Below, piece by piece: positions 21,254 to 34,904 of a DNA stretch of 64,000 nucleotides. The notes under the pieces were generated by a model that saw only the letters and a list, made by a program, of their open reading frames with translations, was not told where the DNA came from and ran no database searches. This DNA is from Floricoccus penangensis (GTDB lineage: Bacteria; Bacillota; Bacilli; Lactobacillales; Streptococcaceae), in NCBI RefSeq assembly GCF_001832885.1, contig NZ_MKIQ01000026.1, forward strand, positions 1 to 64,000, in the 5' to 3' direction. Position 1 is the stretch's first letter. Each line of letters begins with the position of its first letter. Position numbers and translations under genes: made by a program.

Positions 21254-21697
21254 ATGGGAATGATTATTGTTTTAATAGCCTTTGCAGCTATGATGTACTT
21301 TACTCAAAGACAGCAGAAGAAGGCACAAGCAAGTCGTCAAGACTTACTTAATAATATGGAAATTGGAAGTGAGATAATCACGCGTGGTGGGCTTCATGGT
21401 GTACTTTCAGCTATAAATGATTCTGAAGGAACTATTGAACTTGACTGTGAGGGTGTTTTCTTAACTTTTGAACGTTCTGCTGTATTAACAGTTAAACCAG
21501 CAGCTTCAACTGTAGTTTCTGATGAAGATGATAGCTTTGCTGAACATGTAGAAAATAAACCTAAGTCTTCTGATTCTGATAAAGAAGAAAGCTTTACTGA
21601 CCAACTTGCTGATGATAGCGAGCATGCTCTTAAAGATTTACAAGATGACACAGAGAATATTATTAAATCTGAGTCACCTTTCATTGATGAAAAATAA
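21254..21697 (+). CDS. yajC: Preprotein translocase accessory subunit YajC with long acidic tail
   Basis: 147 residues, longer than the usual 90-110. One N-terminal membrane span (about 2-16) is followed by the typical basic QRQQKKAQASRQ segment and the GSEIITRGGLHGVL core of YajC. YajC associates with SecDF and SecYEG. The last 60 residues are an acidic Asp/Glu/Ser extension containing two similar segments (DSFAEHVENK and ESFTDQLADD), probably disordered. AGGAGG precedes the ATG. It follows tgt after 80 bp and ends in a clear terminator. Confidence 0.9.
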   Translation: MGMIIVLIAFAAMMYFTQRQQKKAQASRQDLLNNMEIGSEIITRGGLHGVLSAINDSEGTIELDCEGVFLTFERSAVLTVKPAASTVVSDEDDSFAEHVENKPKSSDSDKEESFTDQLADDSEHALKDLQDDTENIIKSESPFIDEK

Positions 21698-21708
21698 ATT
21701 TTAAATTT

Positions 21709-21732
21709 AAAGCAAGGAAACTTGCTTTTTTA
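21709..21732 (+). terminator. yajC terminator
   Basis: AAGCAAG, GAAA loop, CTTGCTT and a T run. It separates tgt-yajC from the uppS cluster. Confidence 0.8.
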
Positions 21733-21834
21733 TTTAGTTAAAAATGTCCTGATTCTTACTATATAAGACTTCTTATCTATATAAAAATTTGTCAAAATAT
21801 GGTAAAATATGGACATTAACTATGTGGAGTAATT

Positions 21835-22584
21835 ATGTTAAATATATTTAAAAGTAAAGATATAAATGAAATTCCAGTTCCTAATCATGTTGGAATAATA
21901 ATGGATGGTAATGGTCGTTGGGCTAAAAAGCAGGGTAAACCCCGAGTTTTTGGTCATAAAGCAGGTATGGACTCACTTCAAAGAGCAGCTATCCATGGAC
22001 AAAAAATGGGCATCAAGGTAATGACAGTTTATGCTTTTTCTACTGAAAATTGGTCAAGACCCGAAGCTGAAGTGAAATTTATTATGAGTTTACCGATTGA
22101 TTTTTATGAGAAATTTGTCCCGGTCCTTAATAAAGAAAATATCCAAATTCGAATGATTGGTGAACGAGATGGTGTTCCAAAATCAACAATTGATGCCATT
22201 GATCGAGCTAGTATTGATACTAAAGATAATACTGGTATGATTTTAAATTTTGCCCTTAACTACGGTGGACGTAATGAAATAACTTTAGCTGTTAAGAAAA
22301 TTGCTCAGTCTATTAATGATGGTATTATTACAGTTAATGATATAACTGAGGAAATGATTGCTGATAATCTTGAAACTTCAATCTTACCAAAAGAATACCA
22401 AGATCCGGACTTTATTATTCGAACAAGTGGTGAAGAGAGGTTAAGTAATTTTCTTCCTTGGCAAGCAGCCTATAGTGAGTTATATTTTACAGACGTTCTA
22501 TGGCCTGATTTCGATGAAGCGGAACTTGAAAAAGCAGTTGAAATCTATAAAAAACGTGACCGAAGATATGGAGGACTCAAGTAA
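21835..22584 (+). CDS. uppS: Undecaprenyl diphosphate synthase
   Basis: 249 residues. This cis-prenyltransferase condenses eight isopentenyl diphosphates onto farnesyl diphosphate to make the C55 lipid carrier for peptidoglycan and other wall polymers. The diphosphate-binding MDGNGRWAK motif carries the catalytic Asp24. FSTENWSRP and RTSGEERLSNFLPWQAAYSE are the other signature blocks. An extended -10 (TATGGTAAAAT) lies about 30 bp before the gene, so it probably starts the uppS-to-polC transcript. The stop codon overlaps the cdsA start by one base. Confidence 0.97.
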   Translation: MLNIFKSKDINEIPVPNHVGIIMDGNGRWAKKQGKPRVFGHKAGMDSLQRAAIHGQKMGIKVMTVYAFSTENWSRPEAEVKFIMSLPIDFYEKFVPVLNKENIQIRMIGERDGVPKSTIDAIDRASIDTKDNTGMILNFALNYGGRNEITLAVKKIAQSINDGIITVNDITEEMIADNLETSILPKEYQDPDFIIRTSGEERLSNFLPWQAAYSELYFTDVLWPDFDEAELEKAVEIYKKRDRRYGGLK

Positions 22585-23378
22585 TGAGAGAAAGAATTAT
22601 CACAGGTGTAGTTGCTGGTGGTGTATTTTTACTTGCTATTGTTAAAGGTGGTTTAATTTTTGAAGGTTTGGTAGGCCTATTAGTAGTTATCGCCATAAGC
22701 GAACTCTTTAAGATGGCAGATATCCAAATTATGTCAATTGAAGGTGTCTTATCTATCTTTGCAGGTCTTTCACTAGCTTTGCCACTTAATAAATATCTAC
22801 CTCAACTAGGTGTTAATAGTCAATTAATGCTATTTACATTCTTTGTCTTTTGTTTAATGGCAGGTATGGTTTTTTCAAACGGGAAGTACACCTATGAAAA
22901 TATTGGTTTTCCGTTTTTAACAGCATTTTATATTGGTATAGGATTCCAAAATCTAATTAATGCACGAACAAATGGATTGTTTACAATCTTTTTGGCCTTA
23001 TTTATCGTATGGGCTACAGATATCGGAGCTTACTTCGTTGGACGCCAATTTGGTAAACATAAATTAATCCCATCTGTATCACCAAACAAAACAATTGAAG
23101 GATCCCTTGGGGGCATAGCCAGTGCAGTAGTTGTTAGTTTGATAATGTTTCTTGGATTCTCAAAATATGCACCATCAATTCCTTTGTGGCAAATGGTTAT
23201 TCTGACAATTATCTTTAGCATGGTTGCTCAGCTGGGTGATTTAGTAGAAAGCTCGATTAAGCGTCAATATGGTGTTAAAGATTCTGGAAAAATTTTACCA
23301 GGTCACGGAGGAATCCTCGATCGCTTTGATAGTATGTTATTTGTATTCCCAATCATGCACTTATTTGGTTTATTCTAG
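22584..23378 (+). CDS. cdsA: Phosphatidate cytidylyltransferase
   Basis: 264 residues with about eight membrane spans. CdsA makes CDP-diacylglycerol from phosphatidic acid and CTP, the branch point of phospholipid synthesis. The family signature lies near the C-terminus: SSIKRQYGVKDSGKILPGHGGILDRFDS, containing the S-x-KR-x4-KD-x5-PGHGG-x2-DR pattern with its metal-binding Asp residues. It starts inside the uppS stop (TAATG) and is followed 31 bp later by dxr. Confidence 0.96.
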   Translation: MRERIITGVVAGGVFLLAIVKGGLIFEGLVGLLVVIAISELFKMADIQIMSIEGVLSIFAGLSLALPLNKYLPQLGVNSQLMLFTFFVFCLMAGMVFSNGKYTYENIGFPFLTAFYIGIGFQNLINARTNGLFTIFLALFIVWATDIGAYFVGRQFGKHKLIPSVSPNKTIEGSLGGIASAVVVSLIMFLGFSKYAPSIPLWQMVILTIIFSMVAQLGDLVESSIKRQYGVKDSGKILPGHGGILDRFDSMLFVFPIMHLFGLF

Positions 23379-23409
23379 AATAGTCTGGCATAGATAAGGA
23401 AAAATTTAA

Positions 23410-24564
23410 ATGAAAAAAATATGTTTATTAGGTGCTACCGGTTCAATCGGTACGAGCACTTTAGACGTAATAAAAAATAATAGTGATAAGTTTCAACTTG
23501 TAGCTATGAGTTTTGGTAAAAATATTGAAAAAGCTCAAAAAATTATTGAGGACTTTAGCCCAAAATATGTTTCAGTTCAAACTGAAGAATTAGCAGAAAC
23601 TTTAAAAAATAAATATCCGCAAATAGATGTTTTTCATGGAAATGAAGGGTTGAATCAACTAGTTCAAACTGATTACGACTTACTCCTAAATGCTGTTATG
23701 GGAAGTGTTGGTTTAATACCTACCATGACTGCAATTGAATTAGGACGTGACATAGCAATTGCCAATAAAGAAACCCTTGTAGTAGCTGGTGATTTTATCA
23801 TGCCAGCAGCTAAAAAAGCTGGAGTAAATTTATTACCAGTTGATAGTGAGCACTCAGCAATTTTTCAGGTTCTACAAGGTGTGAAGGAAACTGATTTACG
23901 TGACATAACTATCACAGCTAGTGGTGGTAGTTTCCGTGATAAGAAACGTTCAGAACTTGTTGGTGTGAGCGTGAAAGATGCCTTAAATCATCCAAATTGG
24001 TCAATGGGTGCGAAGATTACAATTGACTCAGCAACTATGGTAAATAAAGGTCTTGAAGTAATTGAAGCTCATCATCTTTTCCAAGTAGATTATGATGACA
24101 TCAATGTTATTATGCACCGTGAAAGTGTGGTTCATTCTTTAATTACCCTAAAAGATGGAGCAATGTACGCAGAACTTGGTGCTAGTGATATGAGACAACC
24201 TATTCAGTTTGCCTTAACTTATCCTGATCATATATCTCTGGTTAATGAAAAAGAGTTTTCACTTGCTAAACTTGCAACAATTCACTTTGAAGAAGTAAAT
24301 TACGAACGCTTCCCCATGCTTGCCTTAGCATTCAAAGTTGGACGTTTAGGCGGTAGTTTTCCAGCAGTATTTAACGCAGCAAATGAAGTTGCTGTAGCTG
24401 CATTTTTACAAGAAAAAATTGAATTCTTAGATATTGAAAAAATCATTGAAAAAGCAGTAGACAATCATGTTGAAGTTAATGATTTATCTCTTGAAAAATT
24501 AATCTCTATTGATTCAGAAACAAGAAACAAAGTTGAAAATTGGATTTCTGATAAAAATTTTTAG
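23410..24564 (+). CDS. dxr: 1-deoxy-D-xylulose 5-phosphate reductoisomerase
   Basis: 384 residues, full length. Dxr makes 2-C-methyl-D-erythritol 4-phosphate, the committed step of the MEP route to isoprenoids. The NADPH-binding GATGSIG lies at residues 8-14. ANKETLVVAG, PVDSEHSAIFQ (metal ligands Asp and Glu), ASGGSFRD, HPNWSMG and ATMVNKGLEVIEAHHLF are all intact. It sits between cdsA and rseP as in Bacillus. This is unusual for a genome whose other genes look streptococcal or lactococcal, because those use the mevalonate pathway. Nothing marks it as a pseudogene, and base use looks like its neighbours. Confidence 0.96.
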   Translation: MKKICLLGATGSIGTSTLDVIKNNSDKFQLVAMSFGKNIEKAQKIIEDFSPKYVSVQTEELAETLKNKYPQIDVFHGNEGLNQLVQTDYDLLLNAVMGSVGLIPTMTAIELGRDIAIANKETLVVAGDFIMPAAKKAGVNLLPVDSEHSAIFQVLQGVKETDLRDITITASGGSFRDKKRSELVGVSVKDALNHPNWSMGAKITIDSATMVNKGLEVIEAHHLFQVDYDDINVIMHRESVVHSLITLKDGAMYAELGASDMRQPIQFALTYPDHISLVNEKEFSLAKLATIHFEEVNYERFPMLALAFKVGRLGGSFPAVFNAANEVAVAAFLQEKIEFLDIEKIIEKAVDNHVEVNDLSLEKLISIDSETRNKVENWISDKNF

Positions 24565-24591
24565 TTGGAATTCGTAAAGGGGATATAATAA

Positions 24592-27725
<3,134 letters not shown>

Positions 27726-27740
27726 AAAATATAGAGAGGA

Positions 27741-27775
27741 GGACTAAGGATAATTAATTAATTATTTTTAGTCCC
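27741..27775 (+). other. Possible weak hairpin in the proS-polC gap
   Basis: GGACTAA and TTAGTCC form a 7-bp stem around an 18-base AT-rich loop, followed by CTTCTTTC. It may cause partial termination between proS and polC, or just mark the gap. Confidence 0.35.
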
Positions 27776-27804
27776 TTCTTTCACTTTTCTAGAAAGGAGA
27801 ATTC

Positions 27805-30800
27805 ATGCACGAACTTTTTGAAAAGTTGATGGATCAAATTAACTTACCACTTGAATTACGTCAGTCTCAAGCATTTTATGGTGCTGATATTGCAAATGTG
27901 GAAGTTCATACGGTAAGTAATTTATGGCATTTTTATCTGAGTTTTCCTGCAATATTAGATGTAGAGGATTATAAAACTTTAAAAGGTCATTTAGAGGAAG
28001 CTTTCCAGAATATAGCTCGAATTAAGTTGACGATTTTACCAGAAGATAAATCATATACCAAAAAAGAGTTGAATGATTACTATCACTTGGTTTTTCAGCA
28101 AGATGGTTGTAACGTTCCATCATTTTCTAATATCTTCGAAAAATATCAATTCTATATCGATCAGAACGATAATAAAAAGTATTTGATCACCTCTGATCTA
28201 GCTAATATGTCTTACTTTGAAGATAATTATATTCCTCAGATGGAAGCAATTTATTCGGATTTTGGGTTTTCAGACATTAAGATCTTTACAAAAGTTGACC
28301 ATGAACTTTCAGCCCAATTAGCAGAAGAACATAGGAAGCAAATTGAAGAAGCTACTAATCAGCAGGTAGAACAAATCCAACAACAGGCAATAAATATTGC
28401 TAATAATAAACCTGCTCCAAAGAAGGAAGTGAAACTTAAAGCAGGTGAAGTACCAACCAAGTTAGAACTCGGTCGTGAGATTGGTCCAAAAGAACCAGTA
28501 ACACAAATGGTAGAAATTAATACGGAAGAAAATCGTGTCATTTTTGAAGGTTATATTTTCGATGTTGAACGAAAAGTTACTAAAAATGGTAAAAATCTAA
28601 TTATCTTCAAGATGACAGATTACACTTCAAGTTTTGTTGTTCAAAGATGGGAACGTAAGGATACTGATTTACTTAGCTTTGATCTTATCAAAACTGGTAT
28701 GTGGGTGAAAGTACGTGGTAATGTTGTTATGAATAACTTTACGCGTGACTTAGTCCTAGAAGCCCAAGATGTAGTTGAGGTTAAACACCCAGTTCGTCAG
28801 GATTTGATGCCTGAGGGAGAAAAACGTGTCGAATTTCATGCTCATACTAATATGTCGACTATGGATGCTATTGAACCAGCAGGTGCACTTGTAGAACGTG
28901 CTGCTAAGTGGGGACACAAAGCTATAGCGATTACTGACCATGCGGGTGTCCAAGGTTTCCCAGAAGCCTATAATGCAGGTAAGAGAAATGGCGTAAAGAT
29001 TTTATATGGTGTTGAAGCTAATCTAGTTGAGGACCGTGTGCCTATTACCTACAATGAAGATGATTCTAGTCTTGCTGAATCGACTTACGTTGTGTTTGAC
29101 GTGGAAACAACTGGACTTTCTGCTGTTTATAATAATCTTATTCAGATAGCAGCAAGTAAAATGCATAAAGGAAATGTCATTGATGAGTTCGATGAATTCA
29201 TAGATCCAGGTCACCATTTAAGCGACTTTACTACTCAATTGACAGGTATAACAGATGATCATGTAAGGGGATCAAAACCTCTTAAACAGGTCTTGGAAGA
29301 GTTTCAAGAGTTTTGTAAAGGTAGTGTTTTAGTTGCCCATAATGCAACATTTGACGTTGGTTTCATGAATATGAACTATCAAAGAAATAATCTTCCTGAA
29401 ATAACTCAACCAGTTGTTGATACTTTAGAGTTTGCGAGAAATCTTTATCCAGAATATAAACGTCATGGTTTAGGACCTTTGACAAAACGTTTTGGTGTAG
29501 CACTTGACCATCACCATATGGCCAATTATGATGCGGAAGCTACTGGACGTTTACTCTTTATTTTCTTAAGAGATGCTCAAGAAAAATATGGGGTTTCTAA
29601 ATTATCTGATTTGAACATTCAGGTTGTCGATGATAACTCATATAAAAAAGCACGTGTTAAGCATGCTACAATCTATGCTCAAACACAGGCTGGTTTGAAG
29701 AACCTTTTTAAACTTGTATCTTATTCAAATGTTGACTATTTTGAAGGAGTTCCAAGAATTCCTAAGAGTGTATTAGAGGCTCATAGGGAAGGTTTGATAA
29801 TTGGGTCAGCCTGTGATGAAGGTGAACTTTTTGATGCAGTTACAACTAAAAGTTTTGATCATGCTTTAGAAGTTGCCAAGTTCTATGATTTTATTGAAGT
29901 TATGCCTCCTGCTCTTTATCGTCCTTTAATTGCAAAGGAAATGATTAAAGATGAGATGGAGCTTCAAAATATTTTAGAGCAACTTATTAAAATTGGTGAG
30001 ACTCTCGGTAAGCCAGTTTTAGCAACAGGAAATGTTCATTATTTGGATGAAACAGATGCACTTTATCGTGAGATTATAGTTCGTGCGCTTGGAGCAGGGG
30101 CTATGATAAATCGTCCGATAGGTCGTGGAGAAAAGGCAATGCCAGCCCCTCTTCCAGAGGCTCATTTCAGAACAACAAGTGAGATGCTAGATGCTTTCGC
30201 CTTCCTAGGAGAAGCTAAAGCACGTGAGATTGTAATTGATAATACTCAAAAGCTTGCAGATACATTTGAAGACATTACTCCGGTCCGTGAAGATCTATAT
30301 ACTCCTTATATTGAAGGAACTGAAGAAGAAGTTGCTCGTCTTACTTATGAAAAAGCCCATGAAATATACGGAAATCCGCTGCCAGACTTAGTAGATCTTC
30401 GTATTGAAAAGGAGCTTAATAGTATCATTGGTAATGGATTTGCCGTAATCTACTTGATTTCACAAAAGCTAGTGCTTCGTTCTAATGAACGTGGATATCT
30501 AGTTGGTAGCCGTGGATCAGTTGGTTCTAGTTTTGTTGCGACAATGATTGGAATAACTGAAGTTAATCCTTTGGCGCCTCATTATGTTTGTCCAAACTGT
30601 CAATATTCGAAATTCTATGATGATGGTACTTATGGGTCAGGTTATGATATGCCTGAAGAAGAGTGTCCTGAATGTGGAACACGTCTTAATAAAGATGGAC
30701 AAGATATTCCCTTTGAAACCTTCCTTGGTTTCTATGGAGATAAGGTTCCCGATATCGATTTGAACTTCTCTGGAGAAGATCAACCAAACGCCCATTTAGA

Positions 30801-32205
30801 CGTAAGAGATATTTTTGGTAAAGACTACGCCTTCCGTGCGGGAACTATTGGTACAGTTGCTGATAAGACAGCCTATGGATTCGTTAAAGGATATGAGCGA
30901 GATTATGGTAAATACTACCGTGCAGCTGAAGTTGATAGACTTTCAAAAGGGAGTACGGGCGTAAAACGTACAACTGGTCAGCATCCAGGCGGTATCATCG
31001 TTATACCAAATTACATGGATGTTTATGATTTTAGTCCAGTTCAATTCCCTGCTGATGATTTGAATGCCGAATGGCAAACTACCCATTTCGACTTCCATGC
31101 CATTCATGATAACATACTAAAACTAGATATACTTGGACACGATGATCCAACCATGATTAGGATGTTACAAGACTTATCAGGTATTGATCCAAAAGATATC
31201 CCAGCTGATGATCCTGAAGTTATGAAGATTTTTTCAGGTCCAGAGGTTCTGGGTGTTACACCTGAGCAGATATTTTCAAAAACCGGAACATTTGGAGTAC
31301 CAGAATTTGGTACAGCCTTTGTTCGAGGGATGTTAGAGGAAACTAAACCAAAAACATTTGCGGAGTTACTACAGATTTCAGGGTTGTCTCATGGGACAGA
31401 TGTATGGCTTGGAAATGCTCAAGAATTAATCAAATCAAATGTTGCTAATCTTAGCGAAGTTATCGGTTGTCGTGATGATATCATGGTATATCTAATTCAC
31501 GCAGGTCTTGAAGAAGGTATGGCTTTCAATATCATGGAACGCGTGCGTAAGGGTGCATGGAACAAAATGGATGAAGCAGAGCGTGATAAATACCTAGCAG
31601 CTATGAGGGAAAATAATGTGCCTGAATGGTATATTGATTCTTGTAGCAAAATCAAATATATGTTCCCCAAGGCCCATGCAGCAGCTTATGTATTGATGGC
31701 TTTACGTGTTGCCTACTTCAAAGTGCATTATCCAATATATTATTACTGTGCCTATTTCTCAATTCGTGCTAAGGCGTTTGACCTTAAGACAATGGGTGCA
31801 GGACTTGAAACAGTGAAAGCTAAGATGGATGAAATCAGAGCCAAGGATAGGATATACGAGGCGACTAAAGTCGAAAAAGATTTGTATGGTACCCTTGAGC
31901 TATGTAATGAAATGTTAGAACGTGGTTTAAAATTTGGTCAACTAGACCTGTACAGAAGTGACGCAGTTAACTTCATTATTGAAGGAGACACTTTAATTCC
32001 ACCATTTAGAGCAATGGATGGACTAGGTGAATCTGTAGCATATGGAATAGTCGAAGCTAGAAAAGAAGGAGAATTCCTTTCAAAAACTGAACTTCGAAAA
32101 AGAGCAGGTGTTTCACAAACTTTAGTTGAAAAAATGGATGACATGGGGATTCTTGGTAGTATGCCAGAAGATAATCAATTAAGTTTATTTGATGATATGT
32201 TCTAA
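27805..32205 (+). CDS. polC: DNA polymerase III alpha subunit, Gram-positive PolC type
   Basis: 1466 residues. This is the main replicative polymerase of low-GC Gram-positives. Order: N-terminal domains (1-240), OB fold (about 245-330), PHP domain beginning [11 protein letters not shown] (about 345) and split by an inserted DnaQ-type 3'-5' exonuclease (about 428-595, starting FDVETTGLS with the catalytic DVE). A zinc site (CPNCQYSK ... CPECGT) lies near residue 930, then the polymerase palm with [11 protein letters not shown]. The C-terminal QLSLFDDMF is a beta-clamp binding motif. AAAGGAG precedes the ATG. It is last in the uppS cluster. Confidence 0.98.
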   Translation: MHELFEKLMDQINLPLELRQSQAFYGADIANVEVHTVSNLWHFYLSFPAILDVEDYKTLKGHLEEAFQNIARIKLTILPEDKSYTKKELNDYYHLVFQQDGCNVPSFSNIFEKYQFYIDQNDNKKYLITSDLANMSYFEDNYIPQMEAIYSDFGFSDIKIFTKVDHELSAQLAEEHRKQIEEATNQQVEQIQQQAINIANNKPAPKKEVKLKAGEVPTKLELGREIGPKEPVTQMVEINTEENRVIFEGYIFDVERKVTKNGKNLIIFKMTDYTSSFVVQRWERKDTDLLSFDLIKTGMWVKVRGNVVMNNFTRDLVLEAQDVVEVKHPVRQDLMPEGEKRVEFHAHTNMSTMDAIEPAGALVERAAKWGHKAIAITDHAGVQGFPEAYNAGKRNGVKILYGVEANLVEDRVPITYNEDDSSLAESTYVVFDVETTGLSAVYNNLIQIAASKMHKGNVIDEFDEFIDPGHHLSDFTTQLTGITDDHVRGSKPLKQVLEEFQEFCKGSVLVAHNATFDVGFMNMNYQRNNLPEITQPVVDTLEFARNLYPEYKRHGLGPLTKRFGVALDHHHMANYDAEATGRLLFIFLRDAQEKYGVSKLSDLNIQVVDDNSYKKARVKHATIYAQTQAGLKNLFKLVSYSNVDYFEGVPRIPKSVLEAHREGLIIGSACDEGELFDAVTTKSFDHALEVAKFYDFIEVMPPALYRPLIAKEMIKDEMELQNILEQLIKIGETLGKPVLATGNVHYLDETDALYREIIVRALGAGAMINRPIGRGEKAMPAPLPEAHFRTTSEMLDAFAFLGEAKAREIVIDNTQKLADTFEDITPVREDLYTPYIEGTEEEVARLTYEKAHEIYGNPLPDLVDLRIEKELNSIIGNGFAVIYLISQKLVLRSNERGYLVGSRGSVGSSFVATMIGITEVNPLAPHYVCPNCQYSKFYDDGTYGSGYDMPEEECPECGTRLNKDGQDIPFETFLGFYGDKVPDIDLNFSGEDQPNAHLDVRDIFGKDYAFRAGTIGTVADKTAYGFVKGYERDYGKYYRAAEVDRLSKGSTGVKRTTGQHPGGIIVIPNYMDVYDFSPVQFPADDLNAEWQTTHFDFHAIHDNILKLDILGHDDPTMIRMLQDLSGIDPKDIPADDPEVMKIFSGPEVLGVTPEQIFSKTGTFGVPEFGTAFVRGMLEETKPKTFAELLQISGLSHGTDVWLGNAQELIKSNVANLSEVIGCRDDIMVYLIHAGLEEGMAFNIMERVRKGAWNKMDEAERDKYLAAMRENNVPEWYIDSCSKIKYMFPKAHAAAYVLMALRVAYFKVHYPIYYYCAYFSIRAKAFDLKTMGAGLETVKAKMDEIRAKDRIYEATKVEKDLYGTLELCNEMLERGLKFGQLDLYRSDAVNFIIEGDTLIPPFRAMDGLGESVAYGIVEARKEGEFLSKTELRKRAGVSQTLVEKMDDMGILGSMPEDNQLSLFDDMF

Positions 32206-32239
32206 TAAGGAACTTCACAAAGATTTTTAGTAAGATTGC

Positions 32240-32268
32240 TTGAAAAAAAAGTCATTTCAACGTAAAAT
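32240..32268 (+). promoter_or_regulatory. prs promoter
   Basis: TTGAAA (32240-32245), a 17-bp spacer and TAAAAT (32263-32268), 26 bp before the start codon. Confidence 0.75.
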
Positions 32269-32294
32269 AGAATGTAGAAATTGCGGAGGATGTA

Positions 32295-33260
32295 ATGAGT
32301 TATTCAAATTTAAAGTTATTTGCCTTAAATTCCAACAAAGATCTTGCTGAAAAAATAGCAGATAAAATGGGAATTGAACTTGGAAAAGCAACTGTTAAAC
32401 AATTTTCAGATGGTGAAATCCAAATCAACATTGAAGAAAGTATCCGTGGAAGCCACGTATTTATTCTTCAATCAACTTCAGCACCTGTTAATGATAACCT
32501 GATGGAGCTTTTAATCATGGTTGATGCACTTAAACGTGCTAGTGCAGAAACAATTAACGTTGTTATGCCTTACTATGGTTATGCACGTCAAGATAGAAAA
32601 GCGCGTGCGCGTGAACCAATCACTTCTAAATTGGTTGCAGATATGTTACAAGTAGCAGGAATTGACCGTTTATTAACCGTTGATTTACATGCTGCTCAAA
32701 TCCAAGGATTCTTTGATATCCCAGTTGACCACCTTATGGGTGCGCCACTTATTGCTGATTACTTTGAACGCCAAGGTTTAGTTGGAGATGACGTAGTAGT
32801 TGTCAGCCCAGACCACGGTGGAGTAACTCGTGCACGTAAACTTGCTGAGTTCTTGAAAACTCCAATCGCTATCATTGATAAACGTCGTCCAAAAGCAAAC
32901 GTTGCTGAAGTAATGAATATCATTGGTAATGTTGAAGGTAAAAAATGTATTCTTATCGACGATATGATTGATACAGCAGGTACAATTACTCTTGCAGCAG
33001 ACGCATTAAAACAAGCTGGAGCTACTGAAGTATATGCTTCATGTACTCACCCTGTATTAAGTGGACCAGCATTAGAACGTATCGAAAATTCAGCTATCAA
33101 CAAATTGGTAGTTACAGATACAATCTATCTTCCAGAAGATCGCAAAATTGATAAGATTGTTGAAATCTCAATTTCAGACCTTCTAGCAGAGGCAATTATT
33201 CGTATACATGAAAAACGTCCATTGTCTCCACTTTTCGAAGTACAAAATAAGAATTATTAA
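32295..33260 (+). CDS. prs: Ribose-phosphate pyrophosphokinase
   Basis: 321 residues. Prs makes PRPP from ribose 5-phosphate and ATP for nucleotide, His and Trp synthesis. [24 protein letters not shown] (ATP-binding flexible loop), [16 protein letters not shown] (metal binding) and [13 protein letters not shown] are all present. [13 protein letters not shown] is the PRPP-binding loop. It is monocistronic with its own promoter and a terminator. GGAGG lies upstream of the ATG. Confidence 0.97.
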   Translation: MSYSNLKLFALNSNKDLAEKIADKMGIELGKATVKQFSDGEIQINIEESIRGSHVFILQSTSAPVNDNLMELLIMVDALKRASAETINVVMPYYGYARQDRKARAREPITSKLVADMLQVAGIDRLLTVDLHAAQIQGFFDIPVDHLMGAPLIADYFERQGLVGDDVVVVSPDHGGVTRARKLAEFLKTPIAIIDKRRPKANVAEVMNIIGNVEGKKCILIDDMIDTAGTITLAADALKQAGATEVYASCTHPVLSGPALERIENSAINKLVVTDTIYLPEDRKIDKIVEISISDLLAEAIIRIHEKRPLSPLFEVQNKNY

Positions 33261-33268
33261 TATTAAAA

Positions 33269-33294
33269 CAAGCGACTTAGGTCGCTTATTTTAT
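33269..33294 (+). terminator. prs terminator
   Basis: AAGCGAC (33270-33276) pairs with GTCGCTT (33281-33287) followed by ATTTTAT. Moderately strong. Confidence 0.65.
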
Positions 33295-33305
33295 AAGGTG
33301 ATGAT

Positions 33306-34061
33306 ATGATAACTTATGAACAATTCAAAAAAATATTTCCTCAAACAATGGAAACTAGTGATGAAGAAAGTAAATGTCTAAAACTTCAATTAGCTGATAG
33401 CTTCGCTTATCTTGATATAAATATTCTTAGCTCAAGAGAAAGGGAACTTTTAACAACTATTTTTCCAAGTAAACCTATACCAGATATTTTTTCCAATCTT
33501 CCACTTGGCTATTACCGAATACTATATTTCAAGGCAGACAGCATAAATGAGCTCTCTGAAATATTAAGATCATTAGTTCCAGATATATTTAGGCAAGAAA
33601 AAAATATTTACTTAGAAGAATATACGGCAGAAAACCTCTCGATGTCAGAATATGAAGAAATCTTTGAAGCAATTAAGAATGACTTTGGTCTAGACTTTAC
33701 ATACTATATAGGAAACTTCAGTCAACCAAAAGATCTTCCAGATATTTACTTAAAGGAAAGTGAAATTTTTGGGAAAGGATATGAAAATATTCAAGACTTT
33801 GCTGTAACCCTGCTAAGAAATCCTTTAATCGAAAATAATTTGATAATGGCAAATTTAGATTTTCGTTTGAATCAAGATGGTGAAGTTAAGGAAATAATTT
33901 CAGCCCTATATCAGAGTAAAGCCAATCAAAATCAAGCTGCTAAAAGTCTTTTTATTCATCGAAATACTCTTTTACAGAAAATAAAAAAAATCGAACGCAA
34001 ATATGGGATTAAATTAGATGCGACCGGAGTAGTAATCTATCAAGCGTTATTAAATAATTAA
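33306..34061 (+). CDS. PucR/CdaR-type helix-turn-helix regulator
   Basis: 251 residues. The C-terminal 50 residues form the PucR-type HTH: QNQAAKSLFIHRNTLLQKIK with IERKYGIKL, followed by ATGVVIYQALL. In this family the HTH is at the C-terminus and the N-terminal part senses an unknown signal. Here the N-terminal 190 residues have no domain I recognise. The gene starts 45 bp after prs, past a terminator, and read-through could coexpress it. Related proteins are found widely in Lactobacillales, mostly uncharacterised. A terminator follows. Confidence 0.72.
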   Translation: MITYEQFKKIFPQTMETSDEESKCLKLQLADSFAYLDINILSSRERELLTTIFPSKPIPDIFSNLPLGYYRILYFKADSINELSEILRSLVPDIFRQEKNIYLEEYTAENLSMSEYEEIFEAIKNDFGLDFTYYIGNFSQPKDLPDIYLKESEIFGKGYENIQDFAVTLLRNPLIENNLIMANLDFRLNQDGEVKEIISALYQSKANQNQAAKSLFIHRNTLLQKIKKIERKYGIKLDATGVVIYQALLNN

Positions 34062-34064
34062 TTG

Positions 34065-34091
34065 GCATGAAAATTTATTCATGCTTTTTTG
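34065..34091 (+). terminator. Terminator after the PucR-type regulator
   Basis: GCATGAA (34065-34071 region) pairs with TTCATGC (34078-34084) and is followed by TTTTTT. From here to 34220 the sequence is very AT-rich and holds only a likely promoter. Confidence 0.8.
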
Positions 34092-34232
34092 TAACAAAAA
34101 AATAGACACTTATTTAATTTCGAGAACTTATGATATAATTATATAAAGAATAAAATTATAGTTTTATAATTATTTTAAATTTATATATATAATATTTGTA
34201 GTGTTTTGTAAAAGAATGACGAGGACTATGTG

Positions 34233-34871
34233 ATGAAAAAGTGGTATTGGAGAATATGGATAGTATTATTTGTTATCTTTCTAGGCTCTTTTTTCGCTTT
34301 CGGTCGTAAGGGAGAGTCGAGCGATATAGGTAATTATGAAAAACCATTTAACAAATATTTATCGAACGATGAAATTTCAAGATCTGGTAAATTAAATAAG
34401 GAAACACTTATAGCACTATGTGCCCAATTCGATGAGATTAGCGAGGAAGAAGCTACGGCAATTCTTTTTCCAAAAGGCTTACCATCAGGGGATAAGGAGA
34501 TATACTCTCTTTATAGGTACGAAAGCATAGAAAACACTACTGAGCAAAAAAACAATCAACAAGATTGGGGAACTATCTTGTTCTATGTTGAAGAAGAAGA
34601 GGGGAGTTCACGCGTTATAAAGGATATCAAACATGTATCTTACGCGCATGGTAGTGAATTATTTGCAGGAACATTACAATATTATCTATCAAGTGATGGG
34701 AAAGTATTGCATTTTACAATCAATGGTCATGTCTACGAACCATCAAAATACACTCTTAAGGCTGGAAATGCTTCAAAAAGGGACGAGGCTGGAGAGATGA
34801 TAGTAGAAATTCAAAAGACTAAAGATTTTCTATATCCAGTTTTTGGACATGTTAAGTATACAATTGATTAA
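34233..34871 (+). CDS. Membrane-anchored protein of unknown function
   Basis: 212 residues from the ATG at 34233; a GTG at 34230 would add one Met but leaves only five bases to the GAGG site. A single N-terminal span (about 5-24) follows KKWYWR, so the rest, about 185 residues, should lie outside the cell. There is no lipobox Cys. The exposed part is acidic, with one Cys and no motif I recognise. It may have an alpha-helical first part and a beta-rich second part. The gene runs 33 bp ahead of the DUF2785 gene with no terminator between, so the two are probably cotranscribed. Function unknown. Confidence 0.75.
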   Translation: MKKWYWRIWIVLFVIFLGSFFAFGRKGESSDIGNYEKPFNKYLSNDEISRSGKLNKETLIALCAQFDEISEEEATAILFPKGLPSGDKEIYSLYRYESIENTTEQKNNQQDWGTILFYVEEEEGSSRVIKDIKHVSYAHGSELFAGTLQYYLSSDGKVLHFTINGHVYEPSKYTLKAGNASKRDEAGEMIVEIQKTKDFLYPVFGHVKYTID

Positions 34872-34904
34872 TCTTAAAATTGAAGTAATTAAGGGGGAAT
34901 TCAC

